A DNA stretch of 5,177 nucleotides from Bacteroidales bacterium UBA3382. Lineage in GTDB: Bacteria; Bacteroidota; Bacteroidia; Bacteroidales; UBA932. The stretch spans positions 34,748-39,924 of the forward strand of contig DEPW01000092.1 in the NCBI GenBank assembly GCA_002358965.1. Reading direction: 5' to 3'. The translations under genes and the position numbers were made by a program. The notes under the pieces were generated by a model that saw nothing but the letters and a program-made list of their open reading frames with translations, was not told the origin of the DNA and ran no database searches. Positions 1 to 5,177 of the stretch are shown piece by piece; positions within the stretch are counted from its first letter, which is position 1, and every line of letters begins with the position of its first letter.

Positions 1-2
1 CG

Positions 3-413
3 AAGGGCATAGATGTGGTGGCCCCGGTACCCTTGCATTGGACCAGACAATGGAAACGGGGATACAATCAGGCAGGAAAGATAGCAGAAGGTTTCGTTTC
101 CGGTTATGTCTCGGCAGGAGGAGGCGAACCTGTATTATTGCCTGTGTTGTTCAAGCGCTCGAGGCGTACGCGGTCGCAGACGACGATGGCCGTGGAGAGG
201 AAGGTCTCCAATGTAGGGAAGGCTTTCGTTCTCGGCTCTGACAGCGGCCGGCTCGAAGCTCTCATCGGCAAGAAGGGGCATGTTTCCGTGCTGCTGGTGG
301 ACGATACATGCACTACGGGAGCCACGCTGCTTTCATGCTCTTCCGTATTGAAGGCGTATGGAGCCTCGGTAACAGTATCGTATGCGACGATGGCAAAAGT
401 AAGGGAAGATTAG
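3..413 (+). CDS. comF: ComF family phosphoribosyltransferase, C-terminal part
   Basis: The frame is open from the left edge (first whole codon at position 3) to TAG at 411-413, giving 136 residues. The family is usually about 230 residues, so roughly the first 90-100, including the zinc-finger cysteines often found there, lie outside the window. Visible family marks are the APVPLHW segment followed by KRGYNQA (fragment residues 7-24), the RSQT stretch (57-60) and the PRPP-binding loop VLLVDDTCTTGAT (96-108), with its paired aspartates and TTGAT. ComF proteins are type I phosphoribosyltransferase-fold proteins. Some are needed for uptake of single-stranded DNA in natural transformation, but the substrate is generally unknown and many bacteria not known to be competent carry one. 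GTG at 15 is an internal valine, not a start. The gene converges with the cyclase gene, 10 bases away, with no terminator visible. Confidence 0.93.
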   Translation, partial: KGIDVVAPVPLHWTRQWKRGYNQAGKIAEGFVSGYVSAGGGEPVLLPVLFKRSRRTRSQTTMAVERKVSNVGKAFVLGSDSGRLEALIGKKGHVSVLLVDDTCTTGATLLSCSSVLKAYGASVTVSYATMAKVRED

Positions 414-423
414 GCCGTGACTG

Positions 424-1224
424 TCATGAGGCGGACGAGGATTTGAAGGATTTGCTGATGGCATCCCTCAATTCTCCGCTGTTGTTGATGGTAATGGCGT
501 TCCCGTCGTTTATGAATGAAATCCTGCCTGTCTCTTCCGAGACGACTATGGCATCGGCGTCCGTTTCCTCGGTAATGCCGATCGCCGCCTTGTGCCTCAT
601 GCCGAAGTGGCTGGGCAGATTGGGGTTCTCGCTTATAGGCAGGGTACATCTTGCGGCGACGATGCGGTCTGCTGAAATGATCATCGCTCCGTCGTGCAGC
701 GGCGAGTTTTTAAAGAAAATGTTCATTATGAGCCGGTGGCTTATCAGCGCATCGATCGTGTCTCCGGTTTCGATGATGGTGTCGAGCCGGGACAGGTGCG
801 GGATTATGATCAGCGCCCCGGTCTTGTCGTCGGACATCCTTATGCAGGCCTCGACTATTTCGTTTACGGATTTCGAATTCAGTTCGGAGGTACGGCTTTG
901 CCCGAAAATGAAGCGGAACAGGCCGCTCTTTTTCCCGGTTTTCATGTACCTCATTCCCAGATGCAGCAGGAACTGCCTGATTTCCTTCTGGAACAGTACT
1001 ATGATGGCAATCGCGCCTACGCCTATCACCTGGCTTATGATGGCCGATGTCAGCTTCATGTTCAGAGCATCGACGACTATCCAGACAAAGAGTATGACGA
1101 GGATGCCAAGGAAGATCCCCATTGCCGCAGTGCCGCGTATCAATTTGAATATCTGATATATCAGCAGGCCTACGAGCAGGATGTCCAATATGTCTACGAA
1201 TGATATGTTAAGGAAATCAAGCAT
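424..1224 (-). CDS. cdaA: diadenylate cyclase, membrane-bound CdaA type
   Basis: This 266-residue protein makes cyclic di-AMP from two ATP at the inner face of the cytoplasmic membrane. Three hydrophobic segments (about residues 9-29, 33-51 and 58-78) are followed by a linker and a DAC domain (about 105-240), the normal CdaA order and length. The catalytic-site motif DGA is at 178-180 within SPLHDGAMII, and the conserved SEETG is at 229-233. The second signature, normally RHR, reads R210-H211-K212 (lysine codon AAG, plus-strand bases 589-591), a conservative departure. c-di-AMP typically controls potassium, osmolyte and cell-wall homeostasis. No CdaR or GlmM gene, the usual Firmicutes partners, is adjacent. 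From memory, folP often precedes this gene in Bacteroidales; here mutS2 lies upstream in the opposite direction. The ATG at 1224 lies about 29 bases after the predicted transcript start and precedes the first membrane segment properly. Confidence 0.95.
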   Translation of the reverse strand: MLDFLNISFVDILDILLVGLLIYQIFKLIRGTAAMGIFLGILVILFVWIVVDALNMKLTSAIISQVIGVGAIAIIVLFQKEIRQFLLHLGMRYMKTGKKSGLFRFIFGQSRTSELNSKSVNEIVEACIRMSDDKTGALIIIPHLSRLDTIIETGDTIDALISHRLIMNIFFKNSPLHDGAMIISADRIVAARCTLPISENPNLPSHFGMRHKAAIGITEETDADAIVVSEETGRISFINDGNAITINNSGELRDAISKSFKSSSAS

Positions 1225-1235
1225 AATGTGAGTGT

Positions 1236-1249
1236 GCCCCTTTAGGGGC
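1236..1249 (-). promoter_or_regulatory. GC-rich inverted repeat in the cdaA leader
   Basis: The sequence GCCCCTTTAGGGGC forms a perfect 6-base inverted repeat around a 2-base centre (or a 5-bp GC stem with a TTTA/TAAA loop). It lies 11 bases upstream of the cdaA start codon and just downstream of its predicted transcript start, so it would fold in the mRNA leader. The only Shine-Dalgarno-like run in the leader, AAAGGGG on the minus strand, is part of the right arm. It could be a leader hairpin affecting translation, an operator, or chance. There is no T-run after it, so it is not a terminator. Confidence 0.4.
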
Positions 1250-1258
1250 TCTGAACCG

Positions 1259-1290
1259 CAAAGATAGTAAAATAGCGCAGAATCTGAAAA
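1259..1290 (-). promoter_or_regulatory. predicted cdaA promoter, Bacteroidota type
   Basis: On the minus strand the -7 element TATCTTTG (plus-strand 1259-1266) fits the Bacteroidota consensus TAnnTTTG exactly. Twenty bases upstream is TTTT (1287-1290), a 3 of 4 match to the TTTG -33 element at the expected spacing. Transcription would start near 1253, leaving a leader of about 29 bases. This is a motif match only, with no expression data. Confidence 0.6.
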
Positions 1291-1317
1291 CAGCTTCGCG
1301 ATTTGTTATTATCTTTG
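1283..1317 (+). promoter_or_regulatory. predicted mutS2 operon promoter, Bacteroidota type
   Basis: The -7 element TATCTTTG at 1310-1317 is a perfect TAnnTTTG match, followed 19 bases later by the mutS2 ATG. The -33 element is poor: the best candidate is TCTG at 1283-1286 with a long 23-base spacer. This region coincides with the -33 region of the divergent cdaA promoter, so the two promoters sit back to back. The predicted transcript start is near 1324, which gives a very short leader of about 13 bases. Confidence 0.5.
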
Positions 1318-1336
1318 CACGACTGTATTTGCGACG

Positions 1337-3865
1337 ATGGAAGACAGGCGGGAAGACATAGTAAAGACGGAGCGGAAACTCGGTTTTGACAGAGTACGGG
1401 CCCTGATAAGGGACAAATGCTCCATGGAATATTCGAAAAAGAAGACGGACGAGGAAAGGTTTTCGGTTTCGAAGGAGGAAATATCGCACCGGCTCGAGCT
1501 TACCGAAGAGATGAGGATGATACTGATGTTCGAAGACTCGTTCCCGACCCAGGGCTATATAGATTGCCTGGATTTCCTCCTGCCTTTGAAAGCTGGCTCT
1601 TCGTACATAGATGTGGTTTCCATGGGGAAGTTGCAGAAGGCCATGGATACCGTAAGGCGTGTCGCTTCCTTTTTCGGCTCGGTGAAGGACGGCCTGTATC
1701 CGTGCCTGAAGGAAATGTCGTCTTCGGTACTGTGGTTCCCCGAAGTGCTCCGCAGGATAGATTCCATCATAGACAAATACGGTGCGGTACGGGACAATGC
1801 TTCGGATGAGCTCATGCGTATAAGACGCGCGCTCAGGGATGCCGAGTCTTCCATTTCGCGCAAGGCGGAAGCTGTCCTGAAGCGTGCCCAGGAAGAAGGC
1901 ATAGCCGACAAGGACGCGGCGGTATCCATACGCGACGGGAAACTGCTCATACCCGTGTCTTCAGCCAACAAGCGCAAGATCAAAGGTTTCATTTTCGATG
2001 AATCCGCAACAGGCAGGACTACTTTCATCGAGCCCGAGGAGATAGTCGAGCTTGACAACAAAGTGCGCGAACTGCGTTTTTCGGAAGAGCGCGAGATATT
2101 GAGGATACTTGTCGAATTTACGGATTTTCTCCGCCCATACATCGACGATATCGCCGAATCTTTCCGTTTCCTCGGCGAACTGGACTTCATAATGGCCAAG
2201 GCCGGGGTCTCCCTCGACTTCATTGCGGGGAAACCGCTGATATCCGACAACGGTGAGTTGAACCTGCGCAAGGCAAGGCATCCCATACTCGAAAAGACTC
2301 TGAAGAAAGAGCACAAGGAGATCGTCCCGCTTACGCTTACATTGACACCCCAGAGGCACATAATGCTCATTTCAGGGCCTAATGCGGGAGGTAAATCCGT
2401 ATGCCTTAAGACTGTAGGCCTGTTACAATACATGTTTCAATGGGGGATGCTCATCCCGTCCTCGGAAATTTCGGAACTGCCCGTATTCGATTCGATCATG
2501 GTGGATATCGGCGATGACCAGTCGATAGAGAACGACCTGAGCACCTACAGTTCGCATCTTGCAAACCTGCGGAACATGTTGCTTTCCGCTACTTCCAGGA
2601 CTCTCGTGCTGATCGATGAATTCGGCTCAGGGACCGAACCGGCCGCCGGAGGGGCGATTGCCGAAGCCGTGCTTGCCGAACTGGACAGGCGCGGGGTTTT
2701 CGGCGTGATAACGACCCATTATACCAACCTTAAACTCTATGCGTCGAACAGCAACGGGGTGGTCAACGGTGCCATGCAGTTCGATGTGAAGAACATAACC
2801 CCGCTTTTCAAGCTCGAAACGGGTCTTCCCGGCAATTCTTTCGCTTTCGAACTTGCCAGGAAAATGTGTCTTCCCGAGGCTATCGTCAAGGATGCCGAAG
2901 AGCGTGCCGGAGAAGAGTTTGTGGGAATCGAAAGGAATCTGAGGCGCATCGCGAAGAGCCGCCGTGCGTTGGATGAGAAACTCGCGCACATCAAGACTGC
3001 CGACCGTACTTTGGACAGTCTGACCGAACGCTATCAGAAGGAACTGGAGGAAGTCCGGAAAATGAAGAAGGAAATCCTCGATCAGGCGCGCAAAGAGGCG
3101 AAAGAGATAGTCTCCGGGGCTAACAGGACGATTGAAAATACTGTCCGTGCCATTAAGGAGTCGCAGGCCGAGGCCGTCGAGACCAAGAAGGCCCGTGCGT
3201 CGCTTGCCAAATTTGCGGCTTCCCTCGATGAGGACCATGACGATTCCGACGGAATAGACAGGAAAATAGAGCAGATACGAGCCAGGAGGGAGCGCGAAGC
3301 CCTCAGAAAACTGAAGCGTGCCGGAGAACGCGAGCGCAAAGAGATGGAAAGGCGCGCAAGGGAACAGGAGGCGGAAAAGGCCTTCCGTGATTCGCCGCTT
3401 GTCGTGGGCGACAAGGTAAAGATCAAGGAAAGCGGCCTTGTCGGAGAAGTCACCCGCATCACTCAGAAACAGATATTCATTTCCATAGGCAACATATCCA
3501 CAAGGACCGCGCCCGACAAAGTCGAGAAAATCTCTTCGGGCGAATTCAGAAAGGCGGCGGAGCCTCCCCGGCCTGCCGTAAGATATGAGGATCCGGCAAT
3601 CCGTGAAAGGAGACTTAATTTCAAAATGGAGATTGACATCCGGGGCGAAAGGCTCGCAGACGCTTTGTCGATAGTGACGAGGTATATCGACGATGCTATC
3701 ATGATAGGCGTTCCGGCGGTAAGGATATTGCACGGGAAAGGAACGGGCGTGCTGAGGGAGGAAATACAGAAATATTTGAGGACGGTGCCCGGAGTGGCTT
3801 CTGTAAAGGATGAGGATGTGCGCTTCGGCGGGTCGGGAATAACGGTTGTGACATTTGATGATTGA
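1337..3865 (+). CDS. mutS2: MutS2 family protein (endonuclease MutS2) with Smr domain
   Basis: This full-length protein has 842 residues, a normal size for Bacteroidota MutS2. It lacks the mismatch-recognition domain of MutS. An N-terminal helical core and clamp region (about 1-335) is followed by the ABC-type ATPase: Walker A GPNAGGKS at 347-354, the signature stretch containing STYSSH at 402-407, Walker B LVLIDEFG at 423-430 and the switch histidine in TTH at 459-461. A highly charged coiled coil (about 530-680), a small beta-rich KOW-like domain (about 688-733) and a C-terminal Smr domain (about 764-842) come next. The Smr signature HGKGTG is at 799-804; the LDLR-like motif reads IDIR at 766-769. 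Family members dampen homologous recombination by acting on branched DNA, and in some Gram-positives also act on collided ribosomes; which applies here cannot be told. The ATG at 1337 follows a -7 box closely. It heads an operon with the next two genes. Confidence 0.97.
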   Translation: MEDRREDIVKTERKLGFDRVRALIRDKCSMEYSKKKTDEERFSVSKEEISHRLELTEEMRMILMFEDSFPTQGYIDCLDFLLPLKAGSSYIDVVSMGKLQKAMDTVRRVASFFGSVKDGLYPCLKEMSSSVLWFPEVLRRIDSIIDKYGAVRDNASDELMRIRRALRDAESSISRKAEAVLKRAQEEGIADKDAAVSIRDGKLLIPVSSANKRKIKGFIFDESATGRTTFIEPEEIVELDNKVRELRFSEEREILRILVEFTDFLRPYIDDIAESFRFLGELDFIMAKAGVSLDFIAGKPLISDNGELNLRKARHPILEKTLKKEHKEIVPLTLTLTPQRHIMLISGPNAGGKSVCLKTVGLLQYMFQWGMLIPSSEISELPVFDSIMVDIGDDQSIENDLSTYSSHLANLRNMLLSATSRTLVLIDEFGSGTEPAAGGAIAEAVLAELDRRGVFGVITTHYTNLKLYASNSNGVVNGAMQFDVKNITPLFKLETGLPGNSFAFELARKMCLPEAIVKDAEERAGEEFVGIERNLRRIAKSRRALDEKLAHIKTADRTLDSLTERYQKELEEVRKMKKEILDQARKEAKEIVSGANRTIENTVRAIKESQAEAVETKKARASLAKFAASLDEDHDDSDGIDRKIEQIRARREREALRKLKRAGERERKEMERRAREQEAEKAFRDSPLVVGDKVKIKESGLVGEVTRITQKQIFISIGNISTRTAPDKVEKISSGEFRKAAEPPRPAVRYEDPAIRERRLNFKMEIDIRGERLADALSIVTRYIDDAIMIGVPAVRILHGKGTGVLREEIQKYLRTVPGVASVKDEDVRFGGSGITVVTFDD

Positions 3866-3869
3866 GACC

Positions 3870-4271
3870 ATGAAATATTTGAGATTTGTTTTTGTGCTTG
3901 CAGTTGCGGCCTTGGCTTTGGCGTCGTTTGCATCGTGCGCCTCGCAAGGAGGAGACAGTGCCGAAGAGACTGTCGAAACCTTCCTCGGGCACTGGCTTAA
4001 TGCCCAAGTCGATTCTCTGAAAGGCTATTGTTCGGAAGAAGTATTCGAAGCGATGCGGTGCGCGATCGAGCCTGAAGCCGACAGCGCCGTAGCCATTGCA
4101 TTCAGGGAAATGCTGTCTTCCACGAAGATAGTTTCATGCAAGGCGGCCAAGGAGATGGGTGAGGATTCGGTAATCGTCTCTGTCGGGCTTGAAGGCGGCG
4201 GAATGGATTACCGGGGAGATTTCCTGACAGTGAGGAAAGACGGGAAATGGAAAATCACGGATATTCCATAG
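3870..4271 (+). CDS. small putative lipoprotein, unknown function, DUF4878-like
   Basis: This 133-residue protein has a lipoprotein-type signal: MKYLR, a hydrophobic run to about residue 20, then FASC with the likely lipidated C23. Phe at -3 is looser than the usual Leu. The mature part begins with a small acidic stretch (GGDSAEE). A helix (about 31-49, ETVETFLGHWLNAQ) and a C-terminal strand pattern ending DGKWKITDIP resemble the small NTF2-like DUF4878 lipoproteins common in Bacteroidota; that match is by eye. Three further cysteines (C54, C64, C90) are present. ATG 3870 was chosen because it gives a clean signal peptide and lies 4 bases after the mutS2 stop; ATG 3858 and TTG 3855 would overlap mutS2 and add an acidic N-terminus. 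Placement suggests translation coupled to mutS2. The function is unknown. Confidence 0.85.
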   Translation: MKYLRFVFVLAVAALALASFASCASQGGDSAEETVETFLGHWLNAQVDSLKGYCSEEVFEAMRCAIEPEADSAVAIAFREMLSSTKIVSCKAAKEMGEDSVIVSVGLEGGGMDYRGDFLTVRKDGKWKITDIP

Positions 4272-4612
4272 GACATGCCGGAGAGGAGGCTGCCGCCCGC
4301 TATCTCGAATCATTGGGGCACAGGATCTTGCATCGTGGATGGCGGACCGGCCGTCTCGAGGTGGATATCATTTCCGAGACGGAAGAGTGTCTGCATTTCG
4401 TCGAAGTAAAGACGAGGACCGATCCCGAATGCAATCCGGCAGAGTCGATAGGAAGAGCCAAAAGACTGAATATGTACAAGGCCGCGAGAGCCTATCTTGC
4501 CGCGTTCCCGACCGGGAAGGAGTCCCGTTTCGATGCGGTGTCCGTGTCGCTTGGCGGTAAGGGTGGCGTAATTATTGAATACATCGAAGATGCATTTATG
4601 CCGTTTTTTTGA
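4247..4612 (+). CDS. yraN: YraN family (UPF0102) predicted nuclease
   Basis: This 121-residue protein matches the UPF0102/YraN family in length and motifs. An N-terminal helix with GHAGEEAAARYLE (about 9-21) is followed by the restriction-endonuclease-like core: LEVDII with E38 and D40, then FVEVKTR at 51-57 with E53 and K55 (the PD-(D/E)xK arrangement), and a later helix with IGRAKRLNMYKAARAYL (about 68-84). The family is related in fold to Holliday-junction resolvases, but its cellular role is not settled. The ATG at 4247 overlaps the end of the lipoprotein gene by 25 bases and is supported because the family homology begins within about eight residues of it; an AGGAAAG run just upstream could serve as a ribosome site. 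The stop codon at 4610-4612 falls inside the terminator hairpin. Confidence 0.93.
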   Translation: MENHGYSIGHAGEEAAARYLESLGHRILHRGWRTGRLEVDIISETEECLHFVEVKTRTDPECNPAESIGRAKRLNMYKAARAYLAAFPTGKESRFDAVSVSLGGKGGVIIEYIEDAFMPFF

Positions 4613-4631
4613 GAAACGGTTTTGTTTTTTT
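4601..4631 (+). terminator. rho-independent terminator of the mutS2-lipoprotein-yraN operon
   Basis: The arms CCGTTT (4601-4606) and AAACGG (4614-4619) pair perfectly; a T-G and a T-A pair can extend the stem to 8 bp, leaving the loop TTG. The T-rich run TTTTGTTTTTTT follows directly at 4620-4631. The left arm encodes the final residues of YraN and the stop codon TGA (4610-4612) lies at the loop. The stem has only three GC pairs, so strength is uncertain. Confidence 0.7.
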
Positions 4632-4641
4632 GGTAACTTTG
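4608..4641 (+). promoter_or_regulatory. predicted manC promoter, Bacteroidota type
   Basis: The -7 element TAACTTTG (4634-4641) matches TAnnTTTG. A TTTG at 4608-4611 could be the -33 element with a slightly long 22-base spacer; it overlaps the yraN stop and the terminator. The expected transcript start is near 4648, about 25 bases before the manC ATG. Prediction from motif only. Confidence 0.55.
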
Positions 4642-4672
4642 CATTTTGGTGAACTTTTAAATCCGCGAAGAT

Positions 4673-5177
4673 ATGAAAAGTCGTTACTGTGTCATAATGG
4701 CCGGTGGTGTCGGAAGCAGGTTCTGGCCGATCAGCCGGAGCAGTATGCCCAAACAGTTTTTGGACATTACCGGATCCGGAAAGACTTTTTTGAGGGAAAC
4801 CTTCGAGCGTTTTTCGAAAATCCTGCCGGTAGGCAATATATTCGTCGTGACCGGAAGGATTTACGAAGACATCGTTATCGGACAGCTTCCGGAACTCCCC
4901 GAGGAAAATATTTTTCTTGAACCGTACGGCCGCAATACGGCTCCTTGCATAGCATATTCGGTATTCAAGCTCATGGCAAGGGATCCGGATGCATCCATGG
5001 TAGTGGCTCCTTCGGACCATTGGATCAAGGATGAGGACGCTTTCCTGAAAAACATAGAGGAGGCTTTCGACCATGCCGAAAGGCACGATTCGTTGGTGAC
5101 CCTTGGCATCAGACCTACAAGACCGGAAACCAATTACGGATACATACAGGTTTCTGCGGCTTCGCAGCACAAGTACA
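4673..5177 (+). CDS. manC: mannose-1-phosphate guanylyltransferase, N-terminal part
   Basis: The frame is open from ATG 4673 to the right edge: 168 residues out of an expected roughly 350 for the short, single-domain form. The enzyme joins mannose-1-phosphate and GTP to give GDP-mannose and pyrophosphate in the cytoplasm, feeding capsule, lipopolysaccharide, GDP-fucose or protein glycosylation. The nucleotide-binding signature MAGGVGSRFWPISR (9-22) with PKQFL (26-30) is followed by EPYGRNTAP (83-91), APSDHWI (112-118, the metal-binding Asp region) and GIRPTRPETNYGYI (145-158), all typical of this family within the nucleotidyltransferase superfamily. The leader lacks a clear Shine-Dalgarno site and is A/T-rich near the start, as is common in Bacteroidota. 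Its own promoter and the preceding terminator suggest a separate transcription unit. Whether a C-terminal isomerase domain is fused cannot be seen. Confidence 0.95.
   Translation, partial: MKSRYCVIMAGGVGSRFWPISRSSMPKQFLDITGSGKTFLRETFERFSKILPVGNIFVVTGRIYEDIVIGQLPELPEENIFLEPYGRNTAPCIAYSVFKLMARDPDASMVVAPSDHWIKDEDAFLKNIEEAFDHAERHDSLVTLGIRPTRPETNYGYIQVSAASQHKY

Noticed and set aside
418..426. Short inverted repeat TGACTGTCA between comF and cdaA as a bidirectional terminator
   Set aside because: Only 4 bp per arm with a 1-base centre, which cannot fold into a stable hairpin, and no T-run on either side.
308..1156. Plus-strand open frame of 282 codons opposite cdaA
   Set aside because: It lies fully antisense to a clearly recognisable diadenylate cyclase, begins inside comF, and its translation shows no family motif. 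It is a by-product of the cyclase codon pattern.
424..1224. DisA-type DNA-scanning diadenylate cyclase
   Set aside because: The protein has three N-terminal membrane segments and ends soon after the DAC domain, with no C-terminal helix-hairpin-helix DNA-binding region, so it is CdaA type.
1225..1336. c-di-AMP riboswitch or small RNA in the cdaA-mutS2 intergenic region
   Set aside because: The predicted leaders are about 29 and 13 bases, far too short for a ydaO-type riboswitch, and no matching core motifs are visible.
1555..2433. Minus-strand open frame of 292 codons opposite the N-terminal half of mutS2
   Set aside because: The translation is serine- and arginine-rich low-complexity sequence, typical of a shadow frame, and mutS2 is certain on the other strand.
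2627..3871. Minus-strand open frame of 414 codons opposite mutS2
   Set aside because: It is antisense to the MutS2 ATPase, coiled coil and Smr domain, with no recognisable domain of its own and no promoter-like -7 box at its start. Long shadow frames are expected opposite charged, GC-rich genes.
4609..4920. Plus-strand open frame of 103 codons overlapping the start of manC
   Set aside because: It is in a different frame from the manC protein, whose motifs are unambiguous; it starts within the terminator.
4310..5170. Minus-strand open frame of 286 codons across yraN, the intergenic region and manC
   Set aside because: It runs antisense through two well-supported genes and the terminator-promoter junction; no protein family is recognisable.

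Overview
This looks like an ordinary stretch of core chromosome from a member of the Bacteroidota, most likely the order Bacteroidales. Three points support this. Three promoter-like sites carry the Bacteroidota -7 element TAnnTTTG (two TATCTTTG, one TAACTTTG). Genes start without strong Shine-Dalgarno sequences. The MutS2, diadenylate cyclase and mannose-1-phosphate guanylyltransferase proteins read like Bacteroidales versions. GC content appears to be around 50 percent. The genus cannot be told from the sequence alone.

Layout: (1) 3-413, plus strand: the C-terminal part of a ComF-family phosphoribosyltransferase, cut by the left edge. (2) 424-1224, minus strand: a membrane-bound diadenylate cyclase (CdaA type) that converges on comF across a 10-base gap. 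(3) 1225-1336: a short divergent promoter region with a -7 box on each strand and a GC-rich hairpin in the cyclase leader. (4) 1337-4612, plus strand: a likely three-gene operon of mutS2, a small putative lipoprotein and yraN, with a 4-base gap and then a 25-base overlap. (5) 4601-4641: a rho-independent terminator that contains the yraN stop codon, followed almost at once by a new -7 box. (6) 4673 to the right edge, plus strand: the first 168 residues of a mannose-1-phosphate guanylyltransferase.

Functionally, comF, mutS2 and yraN all belong to families tied to DNA uptake, recombination control or nuclease activity. The cyclase makes the second messenger c-di-AMP. The guanylyltransferase supplies GDP-mannose for surface polysaccharide or glycoprotein and seems to open a separate transcription unit. 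No gap longer than 300 bases lacks a gene. I see no RNA genes, insertion sequences, CRISPR arrays, phage genes or toxin-antitoxin pairs, and no convincing new biological system. The points most worth a second look are small: an RHK in place of the RHR motif in the cyclase, its leader hairpin, the compact terminator-promoter junction, and an uncharacterised lipoprotein locked between two DNA-processing genes.
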